A DNA stretch of 64,000 bases from CAYRNY01 sp964425755 (GCA_964425755.1 CAYRNY010000001.1:310001-374000), one strand, 5' to 3'. Positions 51,446 to 61,107 are shown, counted from the first letter of the stretch. Translations and numbers: made by a program. Notes: generated from the sequence alone by a model not told the origin.

Positions 51446-53620
51446 TCACGGCGAAACGACGATGGCATCATCAGCCAACCGCGCACCGTCCGCCGTGCGC
51501 ACCGGCAAGCGCTGCACGTCGTGCGCGTCGTACATTCCGATCGCCAGATGCCATCCCGCAGCAGGCAAGCCTGGCACCGCCAACGACACACACTGATCCA
51601 CCACTTCACCCGCCTGCCACAGATCGGTGGGATAGGGCGGCTGGACGTCGGCCTGGGGCACCGGCTCCAGGCCCGAGTCACGCAGGTGCACGAAAACGGT
51701 AAGGCGCGCCGCCACGCGGGAACGCGCGTGCCACCGCAGGCACACGCGCACCTGGTCGCCCTCACGGGTCACGCGCGGAGTCTCAAGCCCGATGCCATCA
51801 CCGAGAATGTAAGCCGTGTCAATCGAGCCGGGACGACCGCTAATCCCGATCTGCCCGATCACCGGATTCACGACCTGCCCGGTCGCATCCTGTGCGGGCA
51901 GCGTGACCCCATCCACCGGATCGTACAGCCCGGCCACCAGCGTATACGCTGTTTGCTCCGGCGCGTGACGCGGAATCGTTACGCTGTAATGTTCAGCCCA
52001 GCGGTCGCCCGGCTGCCAGTCTGTCGCGAGCAAATTCCCATTGCCGGGGTAACTTTCGCGCCGGATCAGATCGCCCTCGACCGTGTGCAGATAGACCAGC
52101 AGATCGGTCTCCGCCGGTTGGATCGCGCGCCAGTACAGCGTCAGGCGTACCGTTTCGCCGGGACGAGCTACAGGACGTGCGGGAGCAATGCCGATCAATT
52201 CGGCAGCGTCGCCGAAACGATAGGCCAGGGGACGCTCAATCGCCCCCGAAACCGCCGCCACGCGGTAGGACGGCAGGAAATAACCGAACAGCGCCAGCGT
52301 CGCGACTGCGGCCAGCAGCGGCATACCCATCAGCGCGGCAGCGCGATGTGCGCGCGCGGGCAACCACGCCAGCAACCCAAACACGATGATCGCGCTCCAG
52401 GCCGCGATGCCCGGAAGCAGGTAACGCCCCTGGTTGCCCGACCATGCCGAAGCCGCCAGGTAAACCAGCGCGCCGATCCAGGATACAGCGAAACAGCCGA
52501 CCAGCAGCCCAAACCGGAGTCCGGCTGCCGTCCATGCACCGCGCGCGCCGCGCCAGGCACGGATCGCCAGCCCGCCCGCCGCCATGACCAGCAGCGCATC
52601 AAAGACCGTGTAGATCGGCTCCGCCACCGCGACCGCGCCCTGACCAAACCGCGCCCACACCGTCTCATACGCGAACGGCACGCGCTTGAGCGCAACGTCC
52701 AGCGCCAGCTCACCGGGCCGGATCGCTTCGGATTCCCAGGTATCTAACGCCGCCTGCGTCAGCACGGGATCGCCATACAGCACAGTGTTACGCGCGTACC
52801 ACCACCCCGCGACAAGCGCGACCAGCGCCGCCACCAGCGGCACGTAGCGCCACGTCCGGCGATCCAGCAGCACGGCGACTCCCACCGGGATCGCGACGAA
52901 TGCCGCGCTTACCTTAGTCAGCAGCAGCGCGCCCAGCGTGATCCCCAGCGCGGCGCTGTTACGCCGCGAGGGGCCGTCCCGCGCATACAGCAGCAGCCAG
53001 TAGAGGCACAGCGTCGCGAGGAAGATCAGCAGGATATCATTCGTGATCACGCTGGACAGGAACAGGAACTGCGGCCAGAACGCCACCAGACTCAGCGCCA
53101 GCAACCGCGGCGCGGATCGCTGCGGCCACAGCAGGCGAAAGATGGCATAGCCGGTCAGCACCGTGCCCGCACCCAGCAACACGGAAAACAGGCGCAGCAC
53201 GTGCACGGCGGCGGCGGTCGGGCTGTCGCTGTACGGGAAACGTTCGGCGCGGGAATGCAGGTAGATGTTTTTGTTGTCGTTGCCGACCAGGTGAATCCGC
53301 GCGCCGTAGTAGGGATTCAAGCGCCCGTCGATCGCGGAGAAATCATCGTCCGGTAGCAACCGCATGACCGGCGCGAGCAGCATGTAATACAGCGGGGCCT
53401 GGTGGTATTCGCCGCGTTCCTGGCCGCGCGGATCGGGCAGCGATCCTGTATCCGCCAGCGTGCGAATATAGCGGTAATGCTCGATCTCGTCCGGCCCTTC
53501 GAAGATCGGCCCCAGGCTGAACCCCGCCGCCAGCAAAACATACACCGCCAGGATCGCCGCGACGAGTGCGCGTTCCGCCCTGCCGTTCATGCTCCGCCCC
53601 GTGCCGTAAACGCTGCCCAT
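51446..53620 (-). CDS. GT39-like membrane glycosyltransferase with C-terminal beta domains
   Basis: A 724-residue GT-C-fold protein, convergent with the preceding one. After the first membrane helix (ALVAAILAVYVLLAAGFSLG) comes PIFEGPDEIEHYRYIRTL with the catalytic acidic pair. Ten or more membrane helices follow. The last 240 residues are two beta domains, IGIAPARPVARPGETVRLTL and DGIGLETPRVTREGDQVRVC, that resemble each other and the tail of the 49410 protein. ATG 53590 is an alternative start; neither has a clear ribosome site. The acceptor is unknown. Confidence 0.83.
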   Translation of the reverse strand: MGSVYGTGRSMNGRAERALVAAILAVYVLLAAGFSLGPIFEGPDEIEHYRYIRTLADTGSLPDPRGQERGEYHQAPLYYMLLAPVMRLLPDDDFSAIDGRLNPYYGARIHLVGNDNKNIYLHSRAERFPYSDSPTAAAVHVLRLFSVLLGAGTVLTGYAIFRLLWPQRSAPRLLALSLVAFWPQFLFLSSVITNDILLIFLATLCLYWLLLYARDGPSRRNSAALGITLGALLLTKVSAAFVAIPVGVAVLLDRRTWRYVPLVAALVALVAGWWYARNTVLYGDPVLTQAALDTWESEAIRPGELALDVALKRVPFAYETVWARFGQGAVAVAEPIYTVFDALLVMAAGGLAIRAWRGARGAWTAAGLRFGLLVGCFAVSWIGALVYLAASAWSGNQGRYLLPGIAAWSAIIVFGLLAWLPARAHRAAALMGMPLLAAVATLALFGYFLPSYRVAAVSGAIERPLAYRFGDAAELIGIAPARPVARPGETVRLTLYWRAIQPAETDLLVYLHTVEGDLIRRESYPGNGNLLATDWQPGDRWAEHYSVTIPRHAPEQTAYTLVAGLYDPVDGVTLPAQDATGQVVNPVIGQIGISGRPGSIDTAYILGDGIGLETPRVTREGDQVRVCLRWHARSRVAARLTVFVHLRDSGLEPVPQADVQPPYPTDLWQAGEVVDQCVSLAVPGLPAAGWHLAIGMYDAHDVQRLPVRTADGARLADDAIVVSP

Positions 53621-53646
53621 ACAACGCTACGAGATTCGGCCCGCCA

Positions 53647-54504
53647 TTACCGCGCCCGCTGCGAGAGCAGCACCAGATCGCCATGCCGCGCCCCGATCTG
53701 CGCCGCGACGACCGGGCACTTCACCTTCAGGATGAAATACAGGTTGGCGTCAACCTCGCTCAGCGTCTCGATGTTCGCCATGCCCTTAGCGATGATCACG
53801 TCCGCCGCGCCAAACGCGGCGCGAAACGCCGGGGAACAGCGCTCCAGCGGCACGCCGAAATGGTCGCTGCCGGTTTCGATCACGTCCGCGACGGCATGCA
53901 GGCCCACCTGCTCCGCGTCCGCCAGCAGCACGTCATTGGCGATCGGGCCGGACTTCACCGCGTAGGTCACGCTTCCCGGCGGCAGCACCTCGATCAGCAG
54001 CCGGTCGAACACGATCTCGCCCGCGTTGTCGCCCAGGATCAAGATGCGCCGCGCGGACGCGACATCCTGCCGGAAACGCGCGTAATGGTCGATGCCCCAC
54101 GTCACCGCGCGCGCCTCGTCGACCAGCGCGGTCATGTCCACGTCCGCGATGATGTTCAGGTCCAGCACATTGCCCAGCGCCGCGACCTTGACCGCCGCCG
54201 CCAGCGGATCGGGCGCGGCAGCGATGTGCGCGCGCAGCGCGTCCGCCGCATCCAGCGCCAGCGCGTTGTAGCGGCGCTTCTCATCGGCATAGGGATCGCG
54301 CACGCCGAGATACTCCGTCGCCGCGCGGAAGACGAGCGTCGCGTTTACGGCGGGCGTGCGGTGCATCTGCGCCAGCGGGAGCGCGGTCGCGGCGGCGTGC
54401 TGGATCGTGCGGAACGCCAGGCCGGGGTCGGCCCCATCGGCGCGCTGCGCCGCCAACTGCGCCTGCTTCAGAAAGCACGGCAAACATTCAGGATAGGTGT
54501 GCAT
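53647..54504 (-). CDS. DUF89/ARMT1-like metal-dependent phosphatase
   Basis: A 285-residue protein of the DUF89 (ARMT1/damage-control phosphatase) family. It starts MHTYPECLPCFLKQAQLAAQ, with the paired Cys of the bacterial and archaeal type. The metal and phosphate sites are ILGDNAGEIVFDRLLIEVLP and AVKSGPIANDV, and the late motif is DVIIAKGMANIETLSEVDAN. Family members remove phosphate from damaged or over-produced sugar phosphates. AAGGG lies before the ATG. It lies 14 bp downstream of the TIR-domain gene on the same strand. Confidence 0.86.
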   Translation of the reverse strand: MHTYPECLPCFLKQAQLAAQRADGADPGLAFRTIQHAAATALPLAQMHRTPAVNATLVFRAATEYLGVRDPYADEKRRYNALALDAADALRAHIAAAPDPLAAAVKVAALGNVLDLNIIADVDMTALVDEARAVTWGIDHYARFRQDVASARRILILGDNAGEIVFDRLLIEVLPPGSVTYAVKSGPIANDVLLADAEQVGLHAVADVIETGSDHFGVPLERCSPAFRAAFGAADVIIAKGMANIETLSEVDANLYFILKVKCPVVAAQIGARHGDLVLLSQRAR

Positions 54505-54518
54505 AAAATGCCCTTAAC

Positions 54519-55265
54519 TCATGGTGTCACGCCGAAGCGATTGAGCAACTGTGTTATCGCGCCTTCGTACGCAACAGCATTCTCGTTTTCAACCTTGATT
54601 GCTTGTTTCTTATAGAACTCACCCAAATCGGGATATTGTTTCTGAATATCAGAAAGTCTCGCGTCATCAAACCTATTGTGCCAAATGGGGATAATCTGAG
54701 CGCCCGATTCAAGCGCCCACTTGATTTCCTGCCTCACCCAACGAGATTCAAGAGTAGACGGGCCGATCAGGATTACAAAATTCTCTCGTTCTACAACCTG
54801 ATCATACAAATGCGCGTGCCAGTCATCTCCGGGTTCAATGCTCATATCAAGAAATGGTTCTAACCCAAGCTCTTTGAAACGTGCAAGTAGCAACAATGCA
54901 AATGCACTGCTTTCGCTCCGGCTGTAGGAGACAAAGATCGACGTTGGCGTGGGTCGTTCGAGAAGTTCAAATGTTTTAGGCGTCAATAAGTAGCGCTTCG
55001 AGAATTCATCAACGCGAGAAATCTGGAGATAGCCAAATGAAACAAAAATACTTACAAATGGATATTGAGCTTCCCATTTCTCAGAAAGGGATACTGATTC
55101 ATTATGAGGAAGAACACGCCAAATCTCACCTCCCCTAGAAAAAGTAACCAATATTTCCGCTGACCAAAATCCTTTAACGACACCATACGCCAGATCGCGC
55201 GCTAGGGCGTGCACACGCTGAATCGGATCATCTGGTATCGGGTCTTCCAACGGATTGTACATCAT
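54519..55265 (-). CDS. TIR-domain protein (probable NADase-type defence or signalling protein)
   Basis: A 249-residue protein. The N-terminal 100 residues (IQRVHALARDLAYGVVKGFW, PFVSIFVSFGYLQISRVDEF) are of unknown type. The TIR domain covers about residues 108-225, with TSIFVSYSRSES at its start, GLEPFLDMSIEPGDDW, NFVILIGPSTLESRWVRQEI with the likely catalytic Glu (about E180), and AQIIPIWHNRF. The gene is strikingly rich in A and T against its surroundings, a sign of horizontal transfer. The start is placed at the first of two tandem ATG codons after AGGGGG; longer versions run into a repeat unit. No partner effector gene of known type is adjacent. Confidence 0.85.
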   Translation of the reverse strand: MMYNPLEDPIPDDPIQRVHALARDLAYGVVKGFWSAEILVTFSRGGEIWRVLPHNESVSLSEKWEAQYPFVSIFVSFGYLQISRVDEFSKRYLLTPKTFELLERPTPTSIFVSYSRSESSAFALLLLARFKELGLEPFLDMSIEPGDDWHAHLYDQVVERENFVILIGPSTLESRWVRQEIKWALESGAQIIPIWHNRFDDARLSDIQKQYPDLGEFYKKQAIKVENENAVAYEGAITQLLNRFGVTP

Positions 55266-55277
55266 CTCCCCCTGCGT

Positions 55278-55336
55278 TAACGGGCCGTTGTTACGGTCCG
55301 CTAGATGCATAGCCCGGTGCGTTCTAGCACCGGGCG
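55278..55336 (-). repeat. Dispersed palindromic intergenic repeat unit (copy near the TIR gene)
   Basis: AACGGGCCGTTGTTACGGTCC, then ATGCATAGCCCGGTGC, then a GGTGC-GTTCTA-GCACC hairpin. The block order matches the right half of the 155-bp repeats. It sits exactly between the TIR gene start and the rnz stop, marking one edge of the AT-rich segment. Confidence 0.6.
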
Positions 55337-55340
55337 ATCA

Positions 55341-56288
55341 TCACTCGCTCTCGATCTTCTGCACCGGGCGGCCCTTCGCCACCGAGAAGCGGTCAAAGTC
55401 CCGCACGACGTAGCTGTTCGGGAAGTACGCCCGCGCCTCGTCGATGATGTCGCGCTCGCGGTAACGGCGCGACACGTGCGTCAGCAGCAGCGTGCCGACG
55501 TTCATCTCCGCCGCGAACCGCGCGGCAAGCCCCGCCGTGATGTGCCCGAACTGGGCCGCCATCTCGGCATCGTCGTCGAGATAGGTCGCTTCCATCACCA
55601 GGGCGTGCGCGTCGTGGGCCACCGCGCGCAGTTCGTCGTTGATCGCGCCGAGATCGCCCGTGTGCACCAGCCGCGCGCCGGGCACATCCTCGCCCAGCAC
55701 ATCGTCCGGCTGGATCACGCGTCCGTCGGCCAGCGTGACCGGCTCGCCGCGCACCAACCGCGCGCGCTCCGGCCCGGCGGGCACACCGAGCGCCTCGGCC
55801 TTTTCGACCAGGAACGGGCGGCGTGGCTTCTCCTGGAACACGTACCCGAAACAGTCCCGCCCGCGATGCACCACCGGGAACGCCGACACGCTGAAATCGT
55901 CGTTTTCCATCAGCACGCCGGGCGACACGTCGATCAGGTGCAGCGGCATGGGCGGCTTTGCCCCGCGCAGCACCACGCCGAAAACCAGGTCCTGAATCCG
56001 GTCCAGCGCCCACCGTCCGCCCCAGATCTCCAGGTACTCGTTGCTCTCCCAGCGCATGAAGGTTGACATCAACCCGCCCAGCCCCAGGATGTGATCCAGG
56101 TGCCCATGCGTGATCAGGATGCGGTTAAGGCGCTTGAACCCGATCCCGCTTTTCAGAATCTGGCGCTGCGTGCCCTCGCCCACGTCGATCAAGAAACGCT
56201 GGTCCTTGACCATCACCACCTGGGACGAAAGCCCCCGGTGAACCGAAGGCGCGCTCGCGGATGTGCCGAGAAAGAGTATGTCGAACAT
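55341..56288 (-). CDS. rnz: Ribonuclease Z (tRNase Z)
   Basis: Removes the 3' trailer of tRNA precursors. The 315-residue metallo-beta-lactamase fold has the start FDILFLGTSASAPSVHRGLS and the metal ligands in LITHGHLDHILGLGGL. Further conserved blocks are RLVHTGDLGAINDELRAVAH, VMEATYLDDDAEMA and LLTHVSRRYRERD. The substrate segment near GRDCFGYVFQEKPRRPF is typical. No strong ribosome site precedes the ATG (GGGTTTCG at 15 nt). Confidence 0.9.
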   Translation of the reverse strand: MFDILFLGTSASAPSVHRGLSSQVVMVKDQRFLIDVGEGTQRQILKSGIGFKRLNRILITHGHLDHILGLGGLMSTFMRWESNEYLEIWGGRWALDRIQDLVFGVVLRGAKPPMPLHLIDVSPGVLMENDDFSVSAFPVVHRGRDCFGYVFQEKPRRPFLVEKAEALGVPAGPERARLVRGEPVTLADGRVIQPDDVLGEDVPGARLVHTGDLGAINDELRAVAHDAHALVMEATYLDDDAEMAAQFGHITAGLAARFAAEMNVGTLLLTHVSRRYRERDIIDEARAYFPNSYVVRDFDRFSVAKGRPVQKIESE

Positions 56289-56369
56289 GAAAATAACGAA
56301 ACCCGTTTCGTCTACGTGACTCGCGTCAGGAAGGAGTCAATGCATGCCAAGCTGTTGTGCGCGCACCCG

Positions 56370-57398
56370 TCACGGCGCGGCCCCGAAGCTCACGATACGC
56401 GTGTTGTCGTCCGCGAAGATCGGGCGATTGGTGAACGCACGCACCACCGCGATGTTCGTGCGGCAGTGCCGCGTGATCGTCTCGGTGCGGAACGAACTCT
56501 GGCCGTCCGCCAGCGCCAGCGGCAGGATCATCTGGTCGGCAGCATACCGGTCCAGCGCGGCGTCGTTTTCCACGAAGTGCAGGATATCCGTCACGGCGCG
56601 CTCGGCGACCGCTTCCGACGGCATACCCTTGCGCCCCAGGCAACCGAAGCCGCCGCGCCCGTTCGCATACTCGACGGTCAGGAAGATGCCCGCGCCGGTG
56701 CTGATGCTGCGCGTGCGCTGCGGGCGAATGTCCAGCGGCGCTTCGACGTGGTCGGCGAGCAGGTTCGCCGCGCGGTTCGCCATGCGCTGTGGGATGTGCG
56801 AAGGCAGATTGCACCCTACCGCTACCCCGAACACGCGCTCCAAGCGCCCGCGTACCTTCATGTCCAGCCCGTTAAGCCGCTTGCCGCCGTCGATATACGC
56901 CGTGATCTGCCCGCCGCCTTCCGGCAACCAGCCGTAGGAATCCATGTAAATCTCGATGTCCGCACCGCTGCGCAACAACAGCGGCATGTACACGTCACGC
57001 AGGTAATGCCCGGACGGCGCGTTCGGGACGTGCGTGCCGCCGGACACCTGCACCGAGGATTTGCCCTCGGCCAACACCAGCGGCAGCAGCACGGTCTGTA
57101 ACACCAGTACCGCCGAGCCTGCCGTGCCGACGCCCCAGACGTAATCCCCCGCTTTGACCGCGCTACGCGGCTCAAACGTGATCGCCGCCGACCCCTTCTC
57201 GACGCCGGTGATCGCCGCGTCGCAGATCTGCGCCGCCGCCTGGATCGCGGTGACGTGCTGCGCGCGCAGGCCGCCAGGGTCGCGCCCGGCGCGGATGTTG
57301 TCGATGTGGACCGGGGTGCCGGTGATGCTGCTGAGCGTCACTGCCGTGCGCACAACTTGTCCCCCGCCCTCGCCCTGACTGCCGTCCAGGTGTATCAC
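56370..57398 (-). CDS. rtcA: RNA 3'-terminal phosphate cyclase
   Basis: Converts RNA 3'-phosphate to 2',3'-cyclic phosphate with ATP. The 342-residue protein from GTG 57398 (GGGGGAG 6 nt upstream) starts VIHLDGSQGEGGGQVVRTAV. It keeps GTHVPNAPSGHYLRDVYMPL and the C-terminal nucleotidylated-His motif TETITRHCRTNIAVVRAF. No rtcB or rtcR gene is in the window, so the usual sigma-54 rtcBA operon is absent. It lies 81 bp upstream of rnz on the same strand, pairing two RNA 3'-end enzymes. Confidence 0.93.
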   Translation of the reverse strand: MIHLDGSQGEGGGQVVRTAVTLSSITGTPVHIDNIRAGRDPGGLRAQHVTAIQAAAQICDAAITGVEKGSAAITFEPRSAVKAGDYVWGVGTAGSAVLVLQTVLLPLVLAEGKSSVQVSGGTHVPNAPSGHYLRDVYMPLLLRSGADIEIYMDSYGWLPEGGGQITAYIDGGKRLNGLDMKVRGRLERVFGVAVGCNLPSHIPQRMANRAANLLADHVEAPLDIRPQRTRSISTGAGIFLTVEYANGRGGFGCLGRKGMPSEAVAERAVTDILHFVENDAALDRYAADQMILPLALADGQSSFRTETITRHCRTNIAVVRAFTNRPIFADDNTRIVSFGAAP

Positions 57399-57522
57399 GC
57401 TCGTCTCCCCCAAAACACAATAGTGTCTGGTTGTTCCTGCTTGTTGGTCATTGGTTATTGGTCTGGCGACCGGCCAGCGGATCAGGTTCGCTGGCGGCGG
57501 TCACGATCGCCGCACGGACGTG

Positions 57523-59688
57523 CTAGCCGCCGGGCTGATCCGCGTCCGTGTCGCTGCTACTGCCCGGTGCAGCGCCAGCATCCTCGTCATCAGGCGGGGC
57601 CTGAACCGTGACGTTGCCCAGCACGAGCCGATCACCGCGCGGGCGGTACTCTTGCTGCGGGTCCAGCACGTTAAGATGGTTCGCCAGCACCGAAACCGAG
57701 TCCGTATATGCGCCAACCGTGAGCGCGTAATCCGCCGGCCTGAGGTTCTCCGCCAGCCACAGGTAGGATACCTGCACGAAGAAATCGCGCTTTTGCAGCT
57801 CGCTCGGCACCACGTCGATCGAGTTGGACTCGGCCCAGGGTTCGAGCAGCGGAATCCGCGCCGGGCCGTTGGAGTCGCTGTCAGGATACGCCAGCAAATG
57901 CGCGAAAATGCCCAGGTCGTCCGGCAGTTCGCCATCCACGCGCCAGTACGTGACCAGCACAATCGGCGCGCCGCCCGCCGTGCGCGGTTGGCGCAGCGCG
58001 CGCGGATCGTAGCCCGCAAACGTCAGGTGATCGTCCAGCGGGACGGGCAGCTTGGCACGCTCCCCGGCGCCCGAATCGTCCGGCATAAAGTACACCGGCG
58101 ATAGCGCATCCCACTGTCCGCCTGCGTCGCGCAGCCGCTGCTGCACGTCCATGCGCAGCACCGACCCTTCCGGCAGCCCATCGACCGCGACCGGTTCGGC
58201 ATCGCTGAGCCATTCGGCCAGCTCCGGCGGAAGCTGCGCGCGGTCCGTCGCCTTGCCGAAGACGAAACGCATCGGCTCACCGGCGTTGATCAACACCAGC
58301 CCGCCCCGGCAGTCCGAATGCCGGATCGCCATGTCTTCACGGTGGCGCATCGCGGCCAGGGTTTCGAGCGGCGTCATGCCGGACGGCCCTGGTTCTTCCA
58401 GCCGCGTCGTACACAGCGACACCGGCAGCCCGTCCGGGGTGCGATCCAGGTACGCCGCGACGCGCGCCATGTGCGCGTGATAAGCCTGCTGAACGGCACC
58501 ATCCCGCGGCCAGTCAACGAACAAGCGGTCGCGCAGCACGATCGCGTTACCGGCCAGCACGACCAGCAGGACCAGCGAAACCGGCTGCCACGTGGCGCGT
58601 GCACCACGCGCCCGCAGCCCGTCCGCGATCACCTGCGCGCCGACCCCCGGCAGGATCAGGATCGCCGGAAACAGCACCAGATTCGCTGAAAACGTGGTCT
58701 CAACACTGACCCACATATCGATGAGCAGGCCGAACAGCAGCGCCAGCCCCAGCAGGGCATAACGCGGGTCGCGCCAGCGCCGGATCGCCTCACCCACACC
58801 GACCAGCAACAGCACCCCCAGCACCGGCCCCAGCAGCGACGCCCGCGCCACGTTGCGCGTCACGGACTCATCGCCGCGCCACAGGACGCCACCGACCGCG
58901 TGCAGCGCGCCATCGACCAGCTCGCCCACGTCGGCGGGCCGCGCGTCCCAGTAGCGGTACGGCTCGCTGTGCGTCACGTCGCGCAGCGTCGAGAACAGGT
59001 AGGGGATGCCGACGATCGTCGCCAGCACGATCACGAACAGCGCCGCGCTCCACACCCGGCGCGATATCGGCTGCCGTGTCAGCAGCAAATGCAGCACAAA
59101 CAACACCGTCAGCGGGCCGAGCACCAGCGCCGTGTAATGCAAGTACGCCCCCAGGCCGAGCAACAGCGCCAGCAGCGCGAAGGTCAGCGTGACCGGCGTG
59201 TGAAAGCGTATCTCTTGCCGCAGGTTGAACGCCCGTGCCAGCACGTAGAGCACCAGCAGCACCAGCAGCGGGACCAACGCGGTAGCGGTCCCGGACCGCG
59301 CCAGCAAGACCAGTTGCAGATTGACCACACCGATCGCCAGCGCGATCAGCGCCACCGGCACGTTGAACAGCCGCCGCGCCAACGCATACAGCAGCGCCAG
59401 CGTCACCAGCCCGGCGAACGCGGGCAGCAGCCGGTAACCGATCAGCCCGTCACCCGCCAGCCCGGTGATCACGCTGTTCAGGACGCCGTACAGCCCCGCG
59501 CGGCCCGTGCCGTCCGGCGCGACGTAATACACCGCCACGTCACCGCTGCGCACCGCTTCCGTAATGCCAATATACGCGAGTTCGTCCACGTTAAAACCCG
59601 GCGGCAGTTCCGCCAGGTTCCACAGGCGCAAGATCGCCGCCAGCAGCAGCAAACCCGTTACAAGCCAAAGTTCCAGTCGTCGGTTCAA
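57523..59688 (-). CDS. GT39-like membrane glycosyltransferase with C-terminal beta domain
   Basis: A protein of about 721 residues. The likely start is TTG 59688 with GAGGGAG 5 nt upstream; ATG codons upstream lack sites. About 11-12 membrane helices start with LWLVTGLLLLAAILRLWNLA. The catalytic acidic pair is in LPPGFNVDELAYIGITEAVR. The last 280 residues are outside the membrane. They include 'CTTRLEEPGPSGMTPLETLA' and a beta domain near 'LDDHLTFAGYDPRALRQPRT' that resembles the tails of the two other GT39-like proteins here. The sugar and acceptor are unknown. Confidence 0.82.
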   Translation of the reverse strand: MNRRLELWLVTGLLLLAAILRLWNLAELPPGFNVDELAYIGITEAVRSGDVAVYYVAPDGTGRAGLYGVLNSVITGLAGDGLIGYRLLPAFAGLVTLALLYALARRLFNVPVALIALAIGVVNLQLVLLARSGTATALVPLLVLLVLYVLARAFNLRQEIRFHTPVTLTFALLALLLGLGAYLHYTALVLGPLTVLFVLHLLLTRQPISRRVWSAALFVIVLATIVGIPYLFSTLRDVTHSEPYRYWDARPADVGELVDGALHAVGGVLWRGDESVTRNVARASLLGPVLGVLLLVGVGEAIRRWRDPRYALLGLALLFGLLIDMWVSVETTFSANLVLFPAILILPGVGAQVIADGLRARGARATWQPVSLVLLVVLAGNAIVLRDRLFVDWPRDGAVQQAYHAHMARVAAYLDRTPDGLPVSLCTTRLEEPGPSGMTPLETLAAMRHREDMAIRHSDCRGGLVLINAGEPMRFVFGKATDRAQLPPELAEWLSDAEPVAVDGLPEGSVLRMDVQQRLRDAGGQWDALSPVYFMPDDSGAGERAKLPVPLDDHLTFAGYDPRALRQPRTAGGAPIVLVTYWRVDGELPDDLGIFAHLLAYPDSDSNGPARIPLLEPWAESNSIDVVPSELQKRDFFVQVSYLWLAENLRPADYALTVGAYTDSVSVLANHLNVLDPQQEYRPRGDRLVLGNVTVQAPPDDEDAGAAPGSSSDTDADQPGG

Positions 59689-59966
59689 CGTCACTCCCTC
59701 ACCTGCGAGCAGCACAACCCACCTTCGACTCATGTCCCGCAGGCCGGCGCACCATTCTAACACATGCGCGGTGTCGGTTCACGCAGAAAATCAACGCGCC
59801 AGGGCAATCGCATCAAGACAGGGCGGATGATTCCACCGCGTGGGGACCTGTCCGATCCACCTTCGCCACCGGTCCGAACCCGGCGGCTACGCATGAGACA
59901 GCCCGTTGAAGGGCCTGGCGTGCCCTTTGGTGCACTTGCCTTTGCTGTCGCGCGCGGGCCGCCCGA

Positions 59967-61055
59967 TCACGATTGATCGTCCGGGTCGCTCGCTGACTTG
60001 CTGCCCAGCAGCCTGCCCAACTGCCGTAACGCGCCGCGCAGCTTGCTGTCGGACACGCTCTCGTCGCTGCCCGCACGCCCGGAATCCGGGGCCGGGTGCG
60101 GCGGCTGATCGGCACGGGCCGGCGGCGTTTTCATGCCTGTGGCGGCCAGTTTGCGCGTTTCTTCGAGTTGGCGCAGCAGGATCACGGCGGTTTCCAGCGT
60201 CGGGCGGCGGATGTCGCGCTCCCACATCCCGCGCAACTGCTCTTCCAGCGCGCCGCGCCAGTGGGCGAGTTGCTTCACCGTCATCCCTTTAAGCAGCGGC
60301 TTGATGTTGCGCGTCTCACCCATGTAGATGCCGCCCAGGATAAGCGCCAGCCGGTTGGGTTCGGCGATCGCACGCTCGTGAACCGTCACCGGGCAGGGGG
60401 CGTGCCCCCGCTGCGGGCAAGACGCCGCCTGCTGGATATCGCGCCCGCAGACCGTGCAGCGCCACGCGGCAGGGTCCGGGGGCCGCGCCGCCGCGTCCAG
60501 GTCGTAGTAGTACATATCGAGCCACAGACTCTGAAACTCGCGGAACTTGTTCATCTGCGTCTTGTTCTGCCACAGCACGGCCTCAGGGATCGTCAGGCGA
60601 TCGAGGATCGCTTTTGCCGCGTCAAATTTGCTGCCGAGGATCAGCTCCTGCGCCTTGACAAGTTGCGTTTCCTGTTCGTCACGCGGGATGTCCGCGCGCC
60701 CGGTTTCTGCTGGGGCGGGCGGCGCGACGGCGTCCAGCTTTTGCAGCCACTGGCGCGCGGTCGGATGATCGATGCCCGCAAGGATCGCGCGCGCCTCGTC
60801 GAAGTGCCGCTGCATGATCAAAACGCGCGCCGCCTCAAGCTGTTCGCGGGGGGCGGGACGCGCCGCGCCAGCTTGCGGCCCTTCTTGCGGCGGTGGTTCG
60901 GGCGCGCTCGTCCTGACTTCGGGCGCAAGCTCATCGAGCTTTTCCAGCCACGCCGCCGCCGCCGGATGGTCGACCTGGCGTAAGATCGCGCGTGCTTCGT
61001 CAAATCTCCGCTGCAGGATCAGCTCGCGCGCTTGCATCATTTGCTTTCTGCTCAC
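59967..61055 (-). CDS. Cytoplasmic protein with three helical repeats and a zinc-ribbon-like centre
   Basis: A 362-residue protein with a GTG start and GGGAG 6-7 nt upstream. Three repeats of about 40 residues occur near 8-45, 73-112 and 132-167: ARELILQRRFDEARAILRQV, ARVLIMQRHFDEARAILAGI, and AQELILGSKFDAAKAILDRL. They resemble TPR-like helices. A possible zinc ribbon has CTVCGRDIQQAASC (about 200-213). The C-terminal part is helical with KPLLKGMTVKQLAHWRGALE. I do not recognise the family. Confidence 0.6.
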   Translation of the reverse strand: MSRKQMMQARELILQRRFDEARAILRQVDHPAAAAWLEKLDELAPEVRTSAPEPPPQEGPQAGAARPAPREQLEAARVLIMQRHFDEARAILAGIDHPTARQWLQKLDAVAPPAPAETGRADIPRDEQETQLVKAQELILGSKFDAAKAILDRLTIPEAVLWQNKTQMNKFREFQSLWLDMYYYDLDAAARPPDPAAWRCTVCGRDIQQAASCPQRGHAPCPVTVHERAIAEPNRLALILGGIYMGETRNIKPLLKGMTVKQLAHWRGALEEQLRGMWERDIRRPTLETAVILLRQLEETRKLAATGMKTPPARADQPPHPAPDSGRAGSDESVSDSKLRGALRQLGRLLGSKSASDPDDQS

Positions 61056-61107
61056 GCTGCACTCCCTTTAGCACTACACGTCCGCCCTTATTATGCCTCA
61101 TTGTACA

